64,000 nt of DNA from positions 1 to 64,000 of the forward strand of contig NZ_JACIHE010000021.1 of assembly GCF_014198245.1 (NCBI RefSeq), written 5' to 3'. Source of the stretch: Bradyrhizobium sp. cir1. Its GTDB lineage: Bacteria > Pseudomonadota > Alphaproteobacteria > Rhizobiales > Xanthobacteraceae. The position numbers and the translations under genes are program-made. The notes beneath the pieces were generated by a model. It searched no databases. It was not told the DNA's origin and saw only the letters and a program-made list of their open reading frames with translations. This document shows, one piece after another, positions 42,468 through 51,478 of the stretch. Position 1 is the stretch's first letter, and the number at the start of each line of letters is the position of its first letter.

Positions 42468-43646
42468 CTAGCCCTCCACCCTGAACGTCAGCCCAGCGTT
42501 CTCGACCAGCCGCTTGATCAGCTTGTGCTGCATCGCTGCGCCCGGCGTCCAGAAGCCGCCCGGAACATCGCTCGCGTCACGCAGCAGGCAGATCGCGCAT
42601 TCGGAGATCATCTTCGAGGTCGAGCCGTAGCCGGGATCGCGGTCACCGGTGACGCCGGCGCGGACCATGCGGCCGTCGGGCGCGATGGCGACATAGAGCA
42701 GGTTGAAGAGACCGTTCTCGCGCTCCTCCTTCGACGGCCCCTCGCCCGGCTTTGGCGCGTTCGGGCCGGTCTTCTCGGCGTTGGCCGCCATCACGCGCTT
42801 GGCGTTGGCCTCACCCTTCTCGCCGGGGCCGGTCAGGACCATCTCGTCGTAGACGAAGTCCTGGCCGTAGGGAAAGCCCATCAGCATGTTGGAGCGATGG
42901 ACGTTGCGCGTGTTGATCAGCGCCATCATGAACGGCGCGGCCCAGGATTGCAGGTCCTCTTCGTAAGCGGCCCTGTTGCCCTTCGGCTGCTTCGGACCGG
43001 TGAAGCCGGGCGTGAGCGCGAAGTGATCGTTGAGGATGGCGACGAGGCTGAGATCCTTGGCGACGGCGTCGAAGGTCGCTTTCGCACTCGCCGCGGTGCC
43101 GCCTGACAGCGTGCCGCGCATGTCGCGCACGCGGCCCTTCACGCGGGCAACCGGCGCGCCGAACACGCGCTTTGCTTCCTCCTGCACGAAGAACGTCCCG
43201 AGCTCGAACGGCACGGAATCATAACCGCAGGAGAACACGATGCGCGCGCCGCTTGCCTTGGCCGCCGCACCGTACTTGTCGATCATCTGCCGCATCCAGA
43301 CCGGCTCGCCGCAGAGATCGAAATAATCCGCACCCGCAGCAACGCAGGCCGCGAGCAGGTCCTCGCCATAGAATTGATACGGACCGACCGTCGTGATCAC
43401 CGACTTGGTCTGCGCCACCATCGCCTTCAGCGAGGCAGCGTCCGACGCGTCCGCCACGATCAGCGGCGTGTCGGCGGGCGCGCCGATGGCGTCACGCACC
43501 GATTTCAGCTTGTCGAGGCTGCGGCCCGCCATCGCCCATTTGAGCGCCTTGTCGTCCTTGTAATGCGCCGCCAGATATTCGGCGACGAGCTGGCCGGTGA
43601 AACCGGTCGCGCCGTAAACGACGATGTCGAATTTCGCAGAGCTCAT
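42468..43646 (-). CDS. Saccharopine dehydrogenase-like / trans-acting enoyl reductase family protein
   Basis: The 392 residues start with a Rossmann fold (DIVVYGATGFTGQLVAEYLA) and include SVITTVGPYQFYGEDLLAACVAAGADYFDLCGEP, the NAD(P)-binding pattern of the saccharopine dehydrogenase-like family. Mycobacterial relatives reduce lipid intermediates; eukaryotic ones are SCCPDH. The substrate here is unknown. It follows the DUF169 gene by nine bases in one transcription unit. Confidence 0.88.
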   Translation of the reverse strand: MSSAKFDIVVYGATGFTGQLVAEYLAAHYKDDKALKWAMAGRSLDKLKSVRDAIGAPADTPLIVADASDAASLKAMVAQTKSVITTVGPYQFYGEDLLAACVAAGADYFDLCGEPVWMRQMIDKYGAAAKASGARIVFSCGYDSVPFELGTFFVQEEAKRVFGAPVARVKGRVRDMRGTLSGGTAASAKATFDAVAKDLSLVAILNDHFALTPGFTGPKQPKGNRAAYEEDLQSWAAPFMMALINTRNVHRSNMLMGFPYGQDFVYDEMVLTGPGEKGEANAKRVMAANAEKTGPNAPKPGEGPSKEERENGLFNLLYVAIAPDGRMVRAGVTGDRDPGYGSTSKMISECAICLLRDASDVPGGFWTPGAAMQHKLIKRLVENAGLTFRVEG

Positions 43647-43655
43647 GATTGGCCT

Positions 43656-44438
43656 TTACTTCTTCGCGTAGCTCACGCCCATGCCGGCACGGACGTCGCT
43701 TTGAATACCATAGGGCGGGATCGGATAGCGCAGGCCGTTCTTCGCCAGCGCCTTCATGCCCTCGATTGCCTTGGCGAGATGCGCTGGCTTCAGCGCCATC
43801 AGCATCTCCTCGTCCGGCACGCCGCCATAGCGCCGTTCGGCATAGCATGGCAAGGACAGGCTGGGCTCCCCGGTCTTGAGCGCCCGGCCCCAGGAATCCG
43901 CGCAGGCGGTCTCGCCGACCACGCCCCACTCGAATTTCCTGTAGCCGGTATATTGCAGCCCGTTGATCAGGATGATCATTTGCCCCGGTGTCGCGTAGAC
44001 GAGGCAGATGTCGGGCGGATCGAGCCGTCCGCTTGCGAGCGGGCTGACCGCGAGCGCCTGATAGTGCCCGAACGGAACCACGTCGAGCGCCTCCTGGCGC
44101 TTGCGTGCGTCCTCCGCGGTGCCGTGCCAGACCCCGACATAGTTTTCGCCGGCGAGCCATTTGTCGTCCTGCGGCGCAAGCCCGATCACCGCGCGGCACT
44201 GCGCGCCGACAAGGTCGTCGGCGGTGATGCCGACGGTCCAGCCGAGCCGCGAGGCCATGCTGACGATCTGGTCGGTGGTATGGATCGCATTCGGCCGCCG
44301 TATTTTCGGGATCGCTTCCATGTCGGCGGCGTGCGCGAACAGCTTCATGCCGATCACATTGGTCTTCAGCCGCAACAGGCTGTTGAGGTCGGCGACGAGC
44401 CCGGCAAGGTCGATGGTCTCTGCACTCTGCTGCTGCAT
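43656..44438 (-). CDS. DUF169 family protein
   Basis: The start MQQQSAETIDLAGLV follows GGGAGG by five bases, which decides against a longer frame reaching 44681. The 260 residues match DUF169: LLRLKTNVIGMKLF at the N-terminus, ITADDLVGAQCRAVIGLAP, and SLSLPCYAERRYGG near residue 200, with conserved cysteines. Function is unknown; some relatives occur with redox enzymes. It is translated just before the reductase-like gene. Confidence 0.9.
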   Translation of the reverse strand: MQQQSAETIDLAGLVADLNSLLRLKTNVIGMKLFAHAADMEAIPKIRRPNAIHTTDQIVSMASRLGWTVGITADDLVGAQCRAVIGLAPQDDKWLAGENYVGVWHGTAEDARKRQEALDVVPFGHYQALAVSPLASGRLDPPDICLVYATPGQMIILINGLQYTGYRKFEWGVVGETACADSWGRALKTGEPSLSLPCYAERRYGGVPDEEMLMALKPAHLAKAIEGMKALAKNGLRYPIPPYGIQSDVRAGMGVSYAKK

Positions 44439-44496
44439 CGCATCCTCCCGACCGGCGGTGGCGCCGGTGCTGTGTTCTTGTTTTGCGACCCTCGTT

Positions 44497-45369
44497 CTAG
44501 TCCCTGGCCGGCCCCGGTAGCAACTCGCCGGTCCGGCCCATGATCCGGTACGCCAGAAGACCGATCCATTCGCGCATGGCGACGTCGGTCCTGCCGAGAC
44601 CTTCCTTGCCGATATGCGTGAACGCGAAGAGATCGTCGCGCCCGCCCATTCGCCAGTCGACCGGATAGGCCTCGACGCCAAATCCGGCCTTGTGGAAGAT
44701 CCCCATCGCGCGCGGCATGTGGAAGGCCGACGTTACCAGCAGCCAGCGCTCGCCCGGCTTCGGCGACACCAATTGCCTGGTGAAGACCGCATTCTCCCAG
44801 GTGTTGCGCGAGTCCCGTTCGATGATCAGGCGTTCCTTCGGGATACCGAGGCTTTCCAGGATCGGCGCGGAATAGTCGGCTTCCCTCGCATCGGTGGAGA
44901 CCAGGTTCGCCGAGCCCCCGGTGAAGACGATGCGCGCATTCGGATAACGGCGCGCGAGCTCGGCCGGTGCCAGCATGCGATCGGCTGCGGCCGAGACCAC
45001 CGGCGTGCGATGCGCCGCCGACAGATCGGTGTCGACGGAGCCGCCGAGCACGATGATGCCGTCGGGCGCGCCCCGCGACGGGTCCCACTTCGGAAAGCGC
45101 GACTCCAGCGGATAAAGCAGGACATTGCCGAGCGGCGAGAACGCAGCCAGCGCCAGCAGGACCAGCGTGGTCACCGCAAGCTTGCGACCGAGCGCGGCAA
45201 AGCGCGTCAGCATCAGCACCAGCGACAGGATGCCGAGCTCGACCAGGAGATTGATCGGCAGCAGCGCCGTGCCGAGGGTCTTGGACAGGACGAAATACAG
45301 GGGAGCCTCACTCGAATGACCGTGCCACGCGCGGGCTTGACCGACCCGTCCATGATCGGAAATCTTCAT
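44497..45369 (-). CDS. YdcF/ElyC-type DUF218 membrane protein
   Basis: The 290 residues have two N-terminal transmembrane helices (about 30-75) and a DUF218 domain (about 100-255) with GIIVLGGSVD, RYPNARIVFTGGSAN, SRNTWENAVFTRQL and LLVTSAFHMPRA. ElyC is involved in lipid carrier and envelope metabolism; SanA relatives affect the permeability barrier. The first 20 residues are less convincing and the real start may be later. It is divergent from the acetamidase-family gene. Confidence 0.85.
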   Translation of the reverse strand: MKISDHGRVGQARAWHGHSSEAPLYFVLSKTLGTALLPINLLVELGILSLVLMLTRFAALGRKLAVTTLVLLALAAFSPLGNVLLYPLESRFPKWDPSRGAPDGIIVLGGSVDTDLSAAHRTPVVSAAADRMLAPAELARRYPNARIVFTGGSANLVSTDAREADYSAPILESLGIPKERLIIERDSRNTWENAVFTRQLVSPKPGERWLLVTSAFHMPRAMGIFHKAGFGVEAYPVDWRMGGRDDLFAFTHIGKEGLGRTDVAMREWIGLLAYRIMGRTGELLPGPARD

Positions 45370-45433
45370 GAAAGAGGATCGCTCGCCGGGTCAAGCCCGG
45401 GCATGACAAGCAGAACCGATCGGACGGCCGCAA

Positions 45434-46375
45434 ATGACCCATCACCACCTGCATTCCAGCCCCGAGACCTGTCATTGGGGCTTCTTCGAAGCCGCGCTCA
45501 AGCCGGTGCTGACGATCAAAAGCGGCGACGAGGTGACGGTCGACACCATCAGCGGCGGCCCCGACATGCTGCCCGACCGCAACAAGTTTCACATCCCCCC
45601 GGAGCTGCTCGAGGTTCATGCCAGGAGTGAGCGCATGCTACCCGGCCACATCCTCACCGGACCGATCGCGGTCGAGGGCGCGGAGCCCGGCGACGTGCTC
45701 GCGGTCGAGATTCTCGACGTCCAGCTCCGGCAGGACTGGGGCTACAACCTCATCAGGCCGCTGGCCGGCACCCTGCCCGACGATTTTCACGAGACGCGAG
45801 TCCTCAATATCCCGCTGGACCGGACGCGGATGGTCGGCCGCCTGCCCTGGGGCCTCGATCTGCCGCTGAAACCGTTCTTCGGCGTGATGGGCGTTTCGCC
45901 GCCACCTAGCTGGGGCCGCATCTCCTCGCTGGTCCCGCGCGCCATGGGCGGCAATCTCGACAACAAGGAGCTCGGTCCCGGCGCGACGCTCTATCTGCCG
46001 GTGTTCGTTCCGGGCGCGCTGTTCTCCTGCGGCGACGGCCATGGCGTGCAGGGCGACGGCGAGGTCTGCGTCACCGCGATCGAGACCGCGCTGCAGGGCC
46101 GCTTCCGCCTGACGCTGCGCAAGGATCTCAAGCTCGACTATCCCCGCGCCGAGACGGCGACGCACTACATGACCATGGCGATGGACCCCGACCTCGACCA
46201 GTGCGTGGTGCGCGCGCTGCGCGACATGATCGCCCTGCTCGGAGAGAGGCGAAACCTGTCGCGCGAGGACGCCTACACCTTGTGCAGCCTGGCGGCCGAT
46301 CTGCGGGTGACCCAGACCGTCAACGGCTCCAAGGGCATCCATTGCATGATCGAAAAGACCATCGTGCACGGCTGA
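45434..46375 (+). CDS. Acetamidase/formamidase family protein
   Basis: The 313 residues match FmdA/AmdA: HHLHSSPETCHWGFFEAALKP at the N-terminus, PGHILTGPIAVEGAEPGDVLAVEIL, and FSCGDGHGVQGDGEVCVTAIET. These enzymes hydrolyse formamide or short amides to ammonia. The usual formamidase is longer (about 400), so this is the shorter acetamidase-type branch. Its substrate is uncertain. No ABC transporter for amides is near. Confidence 0.9.
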   Translation: MTHHHLHSSPETCHWGFFEAALKPVLTIKSGDEVTVDTISGGPDMLPDRNKFHIPPELLEVHARSERMLPGHILTGPIAVEGAEPGDVLAVEILDVQLRQDWGYNLIRPLAGTLPDDFHETRVLNIPLDRTRMVGRLPWGLDLPLKPFFGVMGVSPPPSWGRISSLVPRAMGGNLDNKELGPGATLYLPVFVPGALFSCGDGHGVQGDGEVCVTAIETALQGRFRLTLRKDLKLDYPRAETATHYMTMAMDPDLDQCVVRALRDMIALLGERRNLSREDAYTLCSLAADLRVTQTVNGSKGIHCMIEKTIVHG

Positions 46376-46575
46376 GCCGGCCCGCATCTGCTGACCTGTC
46401 AACGCAACGCCGCCGCGCAGGCTTCCGCGCGGCGCGCCGGCGCGTGCCCGATTTCTCAAGTGATTCCAATGCGCTGAGCCGCGGCCTGTGACCACATTTG
46501 ACTTCCACCCCCGAACCTAAATAGAGTCTTAATCGTTACTTTTATGTACCCGAGTAAGAGGCTAGCGTTCGGGCC

Positions 46576-46773
46576 ATGGCCACCGAAAAAGCCGAGACTG
46601 ACCGCATCCCCGTAACCTTGGCGCTCTCGACCATCACCTATCTGGAGAAACTGGTGAGACAGGGCACCCACGGCACCAGCGTTCCCGGCGTCGCACGAAC
46701 CTTGATCGAGGAAGGCATCCGTCTCGCCATCAAGGACGGGCTTCTGTCGATTCGCGACAACGGCAGGACGTGA
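46576..46773 (+). CDS. Ribbon-helix-helix-like small DNA-binding protein
   Basis: The 65-residue protein has the layout of a ribbon-helix-helix domain: a beta strand (RIPVTLALS), a first helix (TITYLEKLVRQG), a turn, and a second helix (VPGVARTLIEEGIRLAIKDG). RHH proteins bind DNA as dimers through the strand. The family name is unknown to me. It lies 74 bases upstream of the gcrA frame, in the same direction. Two GANTC sites (46462-46466 and 46525-46529) precede it, but that density is close to chance. Confidence 0.7.
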   Translation: MATEKAETDRIPVTLALSTITYLEKLVRQGTHGTSVPGVARTLIEEGIRLAIKDGLLSIRDNGRT

Positions 46774-46847
46774 GCGCGCGCCGGACGTGAGGCGGACGGA
46801 TCTCGACAAGGCGGATGGCCGGCATCTGCAACCTGGGACCGTTACCA

Positions 46848-47339
46848 ATGCCTGTTCTCTCACCGACTTCTTCACCGACTTGGACCGACGAACGAATTGA
46901 ACTTCTGAAGCAGCACTTCGAGGCCGGCCTCTCCTGCCGCGAGATCGCCGCCGACATCGGCGTCAGCCGCAACGCGGTCATCGGCAAGCTGTCCCGGCTC
47001 AATCTGACGCGCAGCCGCGCGGTCGAGGACCGCCGGCTCGAGCGAAGCCTCGCGCCGCCGGCGCGCGCGACACGTGCCGTACCGCGGCTGCAATACGAGA
47101 TGCTCGCGACAATCTATGGCGAGACCGACGCGCCGGTCGTCGCAGGTCCCATCGACGACGCCAATCGCTGCTCGCTGCTGGAATTGTCCGAGAACCGCTG
47201 CCGCTGGCCGATCTCGAGCCCGGGCGAAGACGATTTCTGTTTCTGCGGCAATAGCGCGCCCGACGGCCAGCCCTATTGCACCGGTCACAGCCGCCTCGCC
47301 TACCGGCCGAACTCGCGCGCCCGCGTGATGCGCGGTTGA
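46848..47339 (+). CDS. gcrA: GcrA cell cycle regulator
   Basis: GcrA is an alphaproteobacterial co-activator that binds sigma70 and favours promoters methylated by CcrM at GANTC. The start MPVLSPTSSPTWTDER is chosen because TWTDERIELLKQHFEAGLSC opens the conserved DNA-binding domain; ATG 46815 adds 11 residues. The 163-residue protein includes the helix-turn-helix SRNAVIGKLSRLNL and the C-terminal sigma-interacting module ENRCRWPISSPGEDDFCFCG. The family is intact. It could also control the RHH gene upstream. Confidence 0.93.
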   Translation: MPVLSPTSSPTWTDERIELLKQHFEAGLSCREIAADIGVSRNAVIGKLSRLNLTRSRAVEDRRLERSLAPPARATRAVPRLQYEMLATIYGETDAPVVAGPIDDANRCSLLELSENRCRWPISSPGEDDFCFCGNSAPDGQPYCTGHSRLAYRPNSRARVMRG

Positions 47340-47351
47340 GCCCTGTTCTCC

Positions 47352-47438
47352 AAAAAAGAAAAACCTCCGGCGGGGCATCACCGGAGGTTCCTGGAGGCTT
47401 AGCGTGAAGCTAAGAGCCGCAACTTTCGTATTTGGCTG
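47352..47438 (-). ncRNA. Candidate small RNA between gcrA and the porin gene
   Basis: On the minus strand a -10-like CTATAT (47445-47450) is followed by about 87 bases. They contain a small hairpin CTTAGC / GCTAAG (47398-47414) and a perfect 9-bp terminator stem AACCTCCGG / CCGGAGGTT (47362-47389) ending in TTTTTCTTTTTT. No minus-strand gene ends here; the porin gene has its own terminator 170 bases upstream. Two CCUCC stretches could pair with ribosome-binding sites. The -35 is weak. A read-through tail of the porin mRNA is the main alternative. Confidence 0.5.
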
Positions 47439-47553
47439 AGAGCTATATAGCTGATTAACTCAGGTAAGTAAATAAGTTTGAAGCGATCGAATCGCATAGC
47501 TCGTCTTCGTCCCCGGCAAAGGATATACGGACTTTCCGAATGCCCCTCCTGCG

Positions 47554-47586
47554 AAAAAAAGCCCCGGCGGTTTCCCGCCGGGGCTT
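47554..47586 (-). terminator. Terminator of the porin gene
   Basis: AAGCCCCGGCGG pairs with CCGCCGGGGCTT across a TTTC loop (47559-47586). On the minus strand it is followed by TTTTTTTCGC. It lies 23 bases past the porin stop. Confidence 0.93.
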
Positions 47587-47608
47587 CATCAAGTCCGATA
47601 GAACGGCC

Positions 47609-49165
47609 TTACCAGTTGCGCTGGGCGCGCAGCAGCAGGCTGTAGGTGTCCTGGTCCTTCAGCTCGTAGGTGGCCGCCGGCTTGGCGACGCCCGTCAGTG
47701 CACCGGTCGTGATCACGCCCGAATACTTCTGGTCGAGGTGGCTGTAGGTGAAGTCAGCCGAGAAGGTCAGGTTCTTCACCGGCGTCCAGCGGGTGATGAC
47801 ACCCACCTGGCCGATGTTGAAGTCCGGGTTGCAGGTGCCGGTCAGGGTGGCGAACGCGGCGCTGCCGCAGATCAGGCTCTTCGCCGTGCCGCTGTAGTTG
47901 ACCGCGGCCCACGCGCCATAGAGCGCCGTGTTCCAGTACGGGCTCCAGTTGTGGGTGTAGGCACCACGGAAGCCGTAGGTCTTGGTCAGCTCGAGGCCGC
48001 CGCCGGGGGCGAACACCGCGTCAGACACGCCGGCGAAGCCGATGCTCTGATAGGCGCCGCTGGAGCTGCCGAACATCGAGTAGCTGGTCGCGGCCAGCTC
48101 CTGGAAGTTGTAGCGGCTCGCGCCCTCGGTGTAGACGCCCGAGATGTTGATCACGTCGCCGGCGCCGGTCGGAATGTTCTTGATCGACAGAGCGAGCTGG
48201 ACGGCCCAGCCCCACTTGTCTTCCGGATGACCAGTGACTTCGGTCGCGCCGTAGTAGCCGACATGGTTGTCGTGCGCGGCGACCGACGCCTGGAACAGAC
48301 CCCACGCCTGGTCGACGCGGACGTTGCCGATGATGTCGGGCGCCCGCGTGCCGCCGAAATTGTTCGAGCCGTAGGCGCCGCCGAGCACGCCCGTGGTCGA
48401 CATGCCCGCCGTGTTCCAGAGGTTGGTCTGGGAGACCTGCGTCTGGTCCTGCGCCGAGATGGTCGCCGTCACGCCCTGACCGAAATCGGCGGTGTAGGTG
48501 ACCTGCGGAACGCCGTTGGTGGTGCCGCTGCCGCCGACCAGCTGGTCGAAGTTGTTGCCGGGATAGTTGATCCAGGGCGCGTCGAACTGCGACACCGACT
48601 TACCCAGGGTGAAGCCGGCGAACTGGATGAACGCGTAGTAGACGCCGAGCGAGCCGCCCGAGAGATTGCCGTCGGTGCCGTTGACGTTGCCGCCGCCCGA
48701 GCCCGTAAGGCCGGTACCCGCGGCATTGAGGCCGATCGTGCCGCTGTACTGGGTGCCGCCAGTGGCCGAACCGGTGCCGCCATAGTTGCCGGTCGTCCAG
48801 GTGAAAACCGCATCGAAATAGGTGCGGACCACGCCGTACTCGGTCGCGGTGCGCGTGTCGATGTTGAGATCTTCACGAGCGCGCATCGAGTAGTAGTTGG
48901 TCAGGCGGTTGTTGGCTGCGAACACGCCGTTGTACTGGGCGCTGTAGTGGCCGCCGGCATTGAGCGCCACTTCGGCACGCAGATAGCCGCCGAGCTTGAT
49001 GCAGGTGTCGCTGCCCGGGATGTAGTAGAAACCCGCGCCGTACAGCGTGCAGATCTTCACGTATTCGACCGCCTTGGCCTTGACCGGAAGATCGGCCGCC
49101 TGAGCTCCGCCGACGGCGATCAGACCCGCCGCAGTGCCGAGCAAAAGGCTCTTCACCATTTTCAT
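47609..49165 (-). CDS. Major outer membrane porin (Rhizobiales Omp2b type)
   Basis: The 518-residue protein begins with a signal peptide (MKMVKSLLLGTAAGLIAVGGAQA) and the ADLPVKAKAVEYVKICTLYGAGFYYIPGSDTCIKLGGYLRAEV segment in the mature N-terminus, the signature of Porin_2. The rest is beta-strand-rich, with Gly/Ser/Thr-rich loops, and ends in aromatic NW as expected for BAM-dependent insertion. It should form a trimeric 16-strand channel. A strong terminator and long leader indicate high expression. Confidence 0.94.
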   Translation of the reverse strand: MKMVKSLLLGTAAGLIAVGGAQAADLPVKAKAVEYVKICTLYGAGFYYIPGSDTCIKLGGYLRAEVALNAGGHYSAQYNGVFAANNRLTNYYSMRAREDLNIDTRTATEYGVVRTYFDAVFTWTTGNYGGTGSATGGTQYSGTIGLNAAGTGLTGSGGGNVNGTDGNLSGGSLGVYYAFIQFAGFTLGKSVSQFDAPWINYPGNNFDQLVGGSGTTNGVPQVTYTADFGQGVTATISAQDQTQVSQTNLWNTAGMSTTGVLGGAYGSNNFGGTRAPDIIGNVRVDQAWGLFQASVAAHDNHVGYYGATEVTGHPEDKWGWAVQLALSIKNIPTGAGDVINISGVYTEGASRYNFQELAATSYSMFGSSSGAYQSIGFAGVSDAVFAPGGGLELTKTYGFRGAYTHNWSPYWNTALYGAWAAVNYSGTAKSLICGSAAFATLTGTCNPDFNIGQVGVITRWTPVKNLTFSADFTYSHLDQKYSGVITTGALTGVAKPAATYELKDQDTYSLLLRAQRNW

Positions 49166-49339
49166 TTAAAACCTCCAAGTTGCTCATTTTACGGAGACTG
49201 GACCGTGAGGCCCCCCAGATCCCCGTCTCTTCAAATCCGCTCGGCCGCTTCGCGCTTTCGGACACACCCGCTTTCGACGCGAGGGACGTGAGCGAACCAC
49301 CTGCAACGGGACGATCGAGTACCCCCCACCGTCACCGAC

Positions 49340-49368
49340 CAATATGCCTGCGCCGTTCCGCTAATCAA
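49340..49368 (-). promoter_or_regulatory. Promoter candidate for the porin gene
   Basis: TTGATT (49363-49368) and ATATTG (49340-49345) are 17 bases apart on the minus strand. A transcript would have a leader of about 165 bases. The gap 49166-49573 shows no gene; the plus-strand MarR gene must also be served from it. Confidence 0.35.
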
Positions 49369-49573
49369 AATAGTTTATTTGGTCAGCTTTCTGGTTTCGC
49401 TAAACCTGTGCCCCGCGCGCAACACCCGGGCCGGGCCAATAGGCTGAGCGGCTCATCTTTGTAGTTTTAGTGACAAAATTACCCTGCTCTGCACTTGCGT
49501 CAGGGCAGGCTTGCGTGGACTATGCCCACCGCACGAACACCGGCCTGAAGAATCATTTCACGGGAGTGATGCT

Positions 49574-50080
49574 GTGTCCGCGACGAGGAAAGAAGGAGCG
49601 CGTCTGCGCTCCATCGGCAATCTGGATATCATCAGGCGCTTCACCTGGGAGATATCCTCGATCAACATGTATCTGGAGGAGCTGCGTCAGTTCTGGGCGA
49701 GGACGCTCGGCATCAGCGGCCCGCAATGGTTGATCCTGATGGCGATCTCCGACCTCGACAAGGACGACGGCGTGCCGGTCAACGTGGTCTCCAAGCTGCT
49801 CCACGTCGATCCTTCGTTCGTCACCACCCAATCCAAGCTGCTTGAAAAGAAGGGCCTGCTGCGCCGGCGGCCCTCGCCGACCGACGCCAGGGTCGTGCGG
49901 CTGTCCCTGGTCGACAAGACCCAGAAGCACATTGCGAGCCTCAACGAGCAGTACAAGACGATTCGTGAATTCGTCTTCCAGGAGTTCGACGAGAACGAGC
50001 TGACGGAATTCACCACCAAGCTCGCCACGCTGAAGACTCGCCTCGAAAAGGCCTGCGTCAGGATCTCGCTCGATTTCTGA
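49574..50080 (+). CDS. MarR-family transcriptional regulator
   Basis: GTG at 49574 is preferred because GGGAG precedes it at seven bases; ATG candidates further up lack support. The 168 residues hold a winged helix: LGISGPQWLILMAISDLDKDDGVPVNVVSKLLHVDPSFVTTQSKLLEKKGLLRRRPSPTDARVVRLSL. The sequence resembles regulators of aromatic compound degradation. It is divergent from the porin gene and convergent with the hydrolase-fold gene that follows. The target is unknown. Confidence 0.9.
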   Translation: MSATRKEGARLRSIGNLDIIRRFTWEISSINMYLEELRQFWARTLGISGPQWLILMAISDLDKDDGVPVNVVSKLLHVDPSFVTTQSKLLEKKGLLRRRPSPTDARVVRLSLVDKTQKHIASLNEQYKTIREFVFQEFDENELTEFTTKLATLKTRLEKACVRISLDF

Positions 50081-50092
50081 GCGAGCCCGCGC

Positions 50093-51205
50093 TCAGGCGT
50101 CGCGCCCGGCGCCGAGGCGGGTTTCCAGCCAGTCGAAGATGTATTCGTTGGCAAGGCTCGGATTGTCCGCATGGGCTTGCGCTGCGCCGGTCTCCGCCGC
50201 GGTGAACACCTTCAGCGCGATGTCGGAGCTGCCGAGCCGGGATTTCTGGACGATCTGACGCGCCCGGTCGGCCTTGAGCCAGCCATCCTCGCCGAGCGTG
50301 ATCAGCACCGGACAATCGGCACTGGAGGCCATCAGCGGCGCATGCGGCACCGGGACGATGCTGAGGTCGCTCATCGCAAAGCGGCTGGCGAAGAAGGATC
50401 GTTCGTGCAGATCCCACAGGCCGCCGTCGCAGACCGCCGCAGCCAGCCGCGGCTCCTGCAACACCGCGCGCGCCACGAACGAAGAGCCCCACCCGTCCGC
50501 CACGATGGCGACGCGGTCGAAATCGACGTCGCCGCGCGTTTCCAGATAATCCATGACGCTCGCAATCGCGCTCTCGAGGTCCCGGCGCTGCAGAAGCGCA
50601 TCGGTGTAGTCGTCGCGCTGGTCGCCGAGCAGGTCCAGCGCCAGCATCGACAATCCGCGCTCGCGCGCATGCGGCGCGAGCTTGAACAGGAATTCCTCCT
50701 TGCGGTGTCCGGGCTCGCCGATGCAGATCACGGTCGGCGCCCGGCCTCGTGCCGACGGCGCGGGCAGGAAGTAGCCCTGCAACGCGTGATCCTCGACCCA
50801 GGGTATAGTCACGACCTCGCCGGCCGGCGCACGCGCCGTGAGATAGCGGCGGGCACATTCCTGCATCGCCAGCACCGCAACCCAGCGGCGCTCGTCGGCC
50901 GGATCGAGCGGCATCGCCGCTGCACCGTAGTAATTGAGCGCCCGCAGCCAGTTGCGCTGCGCGGTCGCCATGTGGCCTTCGGCGAATGCAGCTTCGGCAC
51001 GGTGGCGATTGGTCCGCGCGAGCTTCTTCCACTCGCGATGCCAGGATTGCTCGTCGCCCCGCTTGAGCTGCCGCGCGATCATCAGGCATTCCGCGATCGT
51101 GGCGCCGCCCTCCTGGGCCGCGGTGAGGAGCCGCGTGAATTCAGCGGAGATGTCCTCTCTCTCCGGGCAAAGGGTCCAGTCGTCGGAGAGGCATGCGGGC
51201 ATCAT
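50093..51205 (-). CDS. Alpha/beta-hydrolase-fold protein with a degenerate nucleophile elbow
   Basis: The 370 residues have a helical N-terminal domain (about 1-125) that resembles the 2,6-dihydropseudooxynicotine hydrolase/FrsA group (GHMATAQRNWLRALNYYGAAAMPLDPADERR), then an alpha/beta-hydrolase core. At the strand-5 elbow, where GxSxG is expected, the sequence reads ADGWGS (236-241), so the serine is replaced by Gly238. An aspartate (D237) is next to it. The motif makes ordinary serine hydrolase activity unlikely. No partner gene is close. Confidence 0.78.
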   Translation of the reverse strand: MMPACLSDDWTLCPEREDISAEFTRLLTAAQEGGATIAECLMIARQLKRGDEQSWHREWKKLARTNRHRAEAAFAEGHMATAQRNWLRALNYYGAAAMPLDPADERRWVAVLAMQECARRYLTARAPAGEVVTIPWVEDHALQGYFLPAPSARGRAPTVICIGEPGHRKEEFLFKLAPHARERGLSMLALDLLGDQRDDYTDALLQRRDLESAIASVMDYLETRGDVDFDRVAIVADGWGSSFVARAVLQEPRLAAAVCDGGLWDLHERSFFASRFAMSDLSIVPVPHAPLMASSADCPVLITLGEDGWLKADRARQIVQKSRLGSSDIALKVFTAAETGAAQAHADNPSLANEYIFDWLETRLGAGRDA

Positions 51206-51478
51206 CGGGAGCTACGCTCTGTCATCGCGTTACCCCTGATTGACTAGACTATTTTGGGTCACCAACCAAGCTGCCGCGCGCGCCATTACAGGTGTTTGAG
51301 ATCACCATCGCTTGAACAATGCTTGAACGATCGGCCGCGCCGCATGCGTGACATTCCAATTCGTCATAAGGCTGTGAACAATGGCAGGAGGTGGCACGTC
51401 AAATTGACTGCGCACCTCTTGCCATGACGATCATCATACCCATATGCGCGCGTCGCCGGTCGCAACCGCGAAGCAGAC

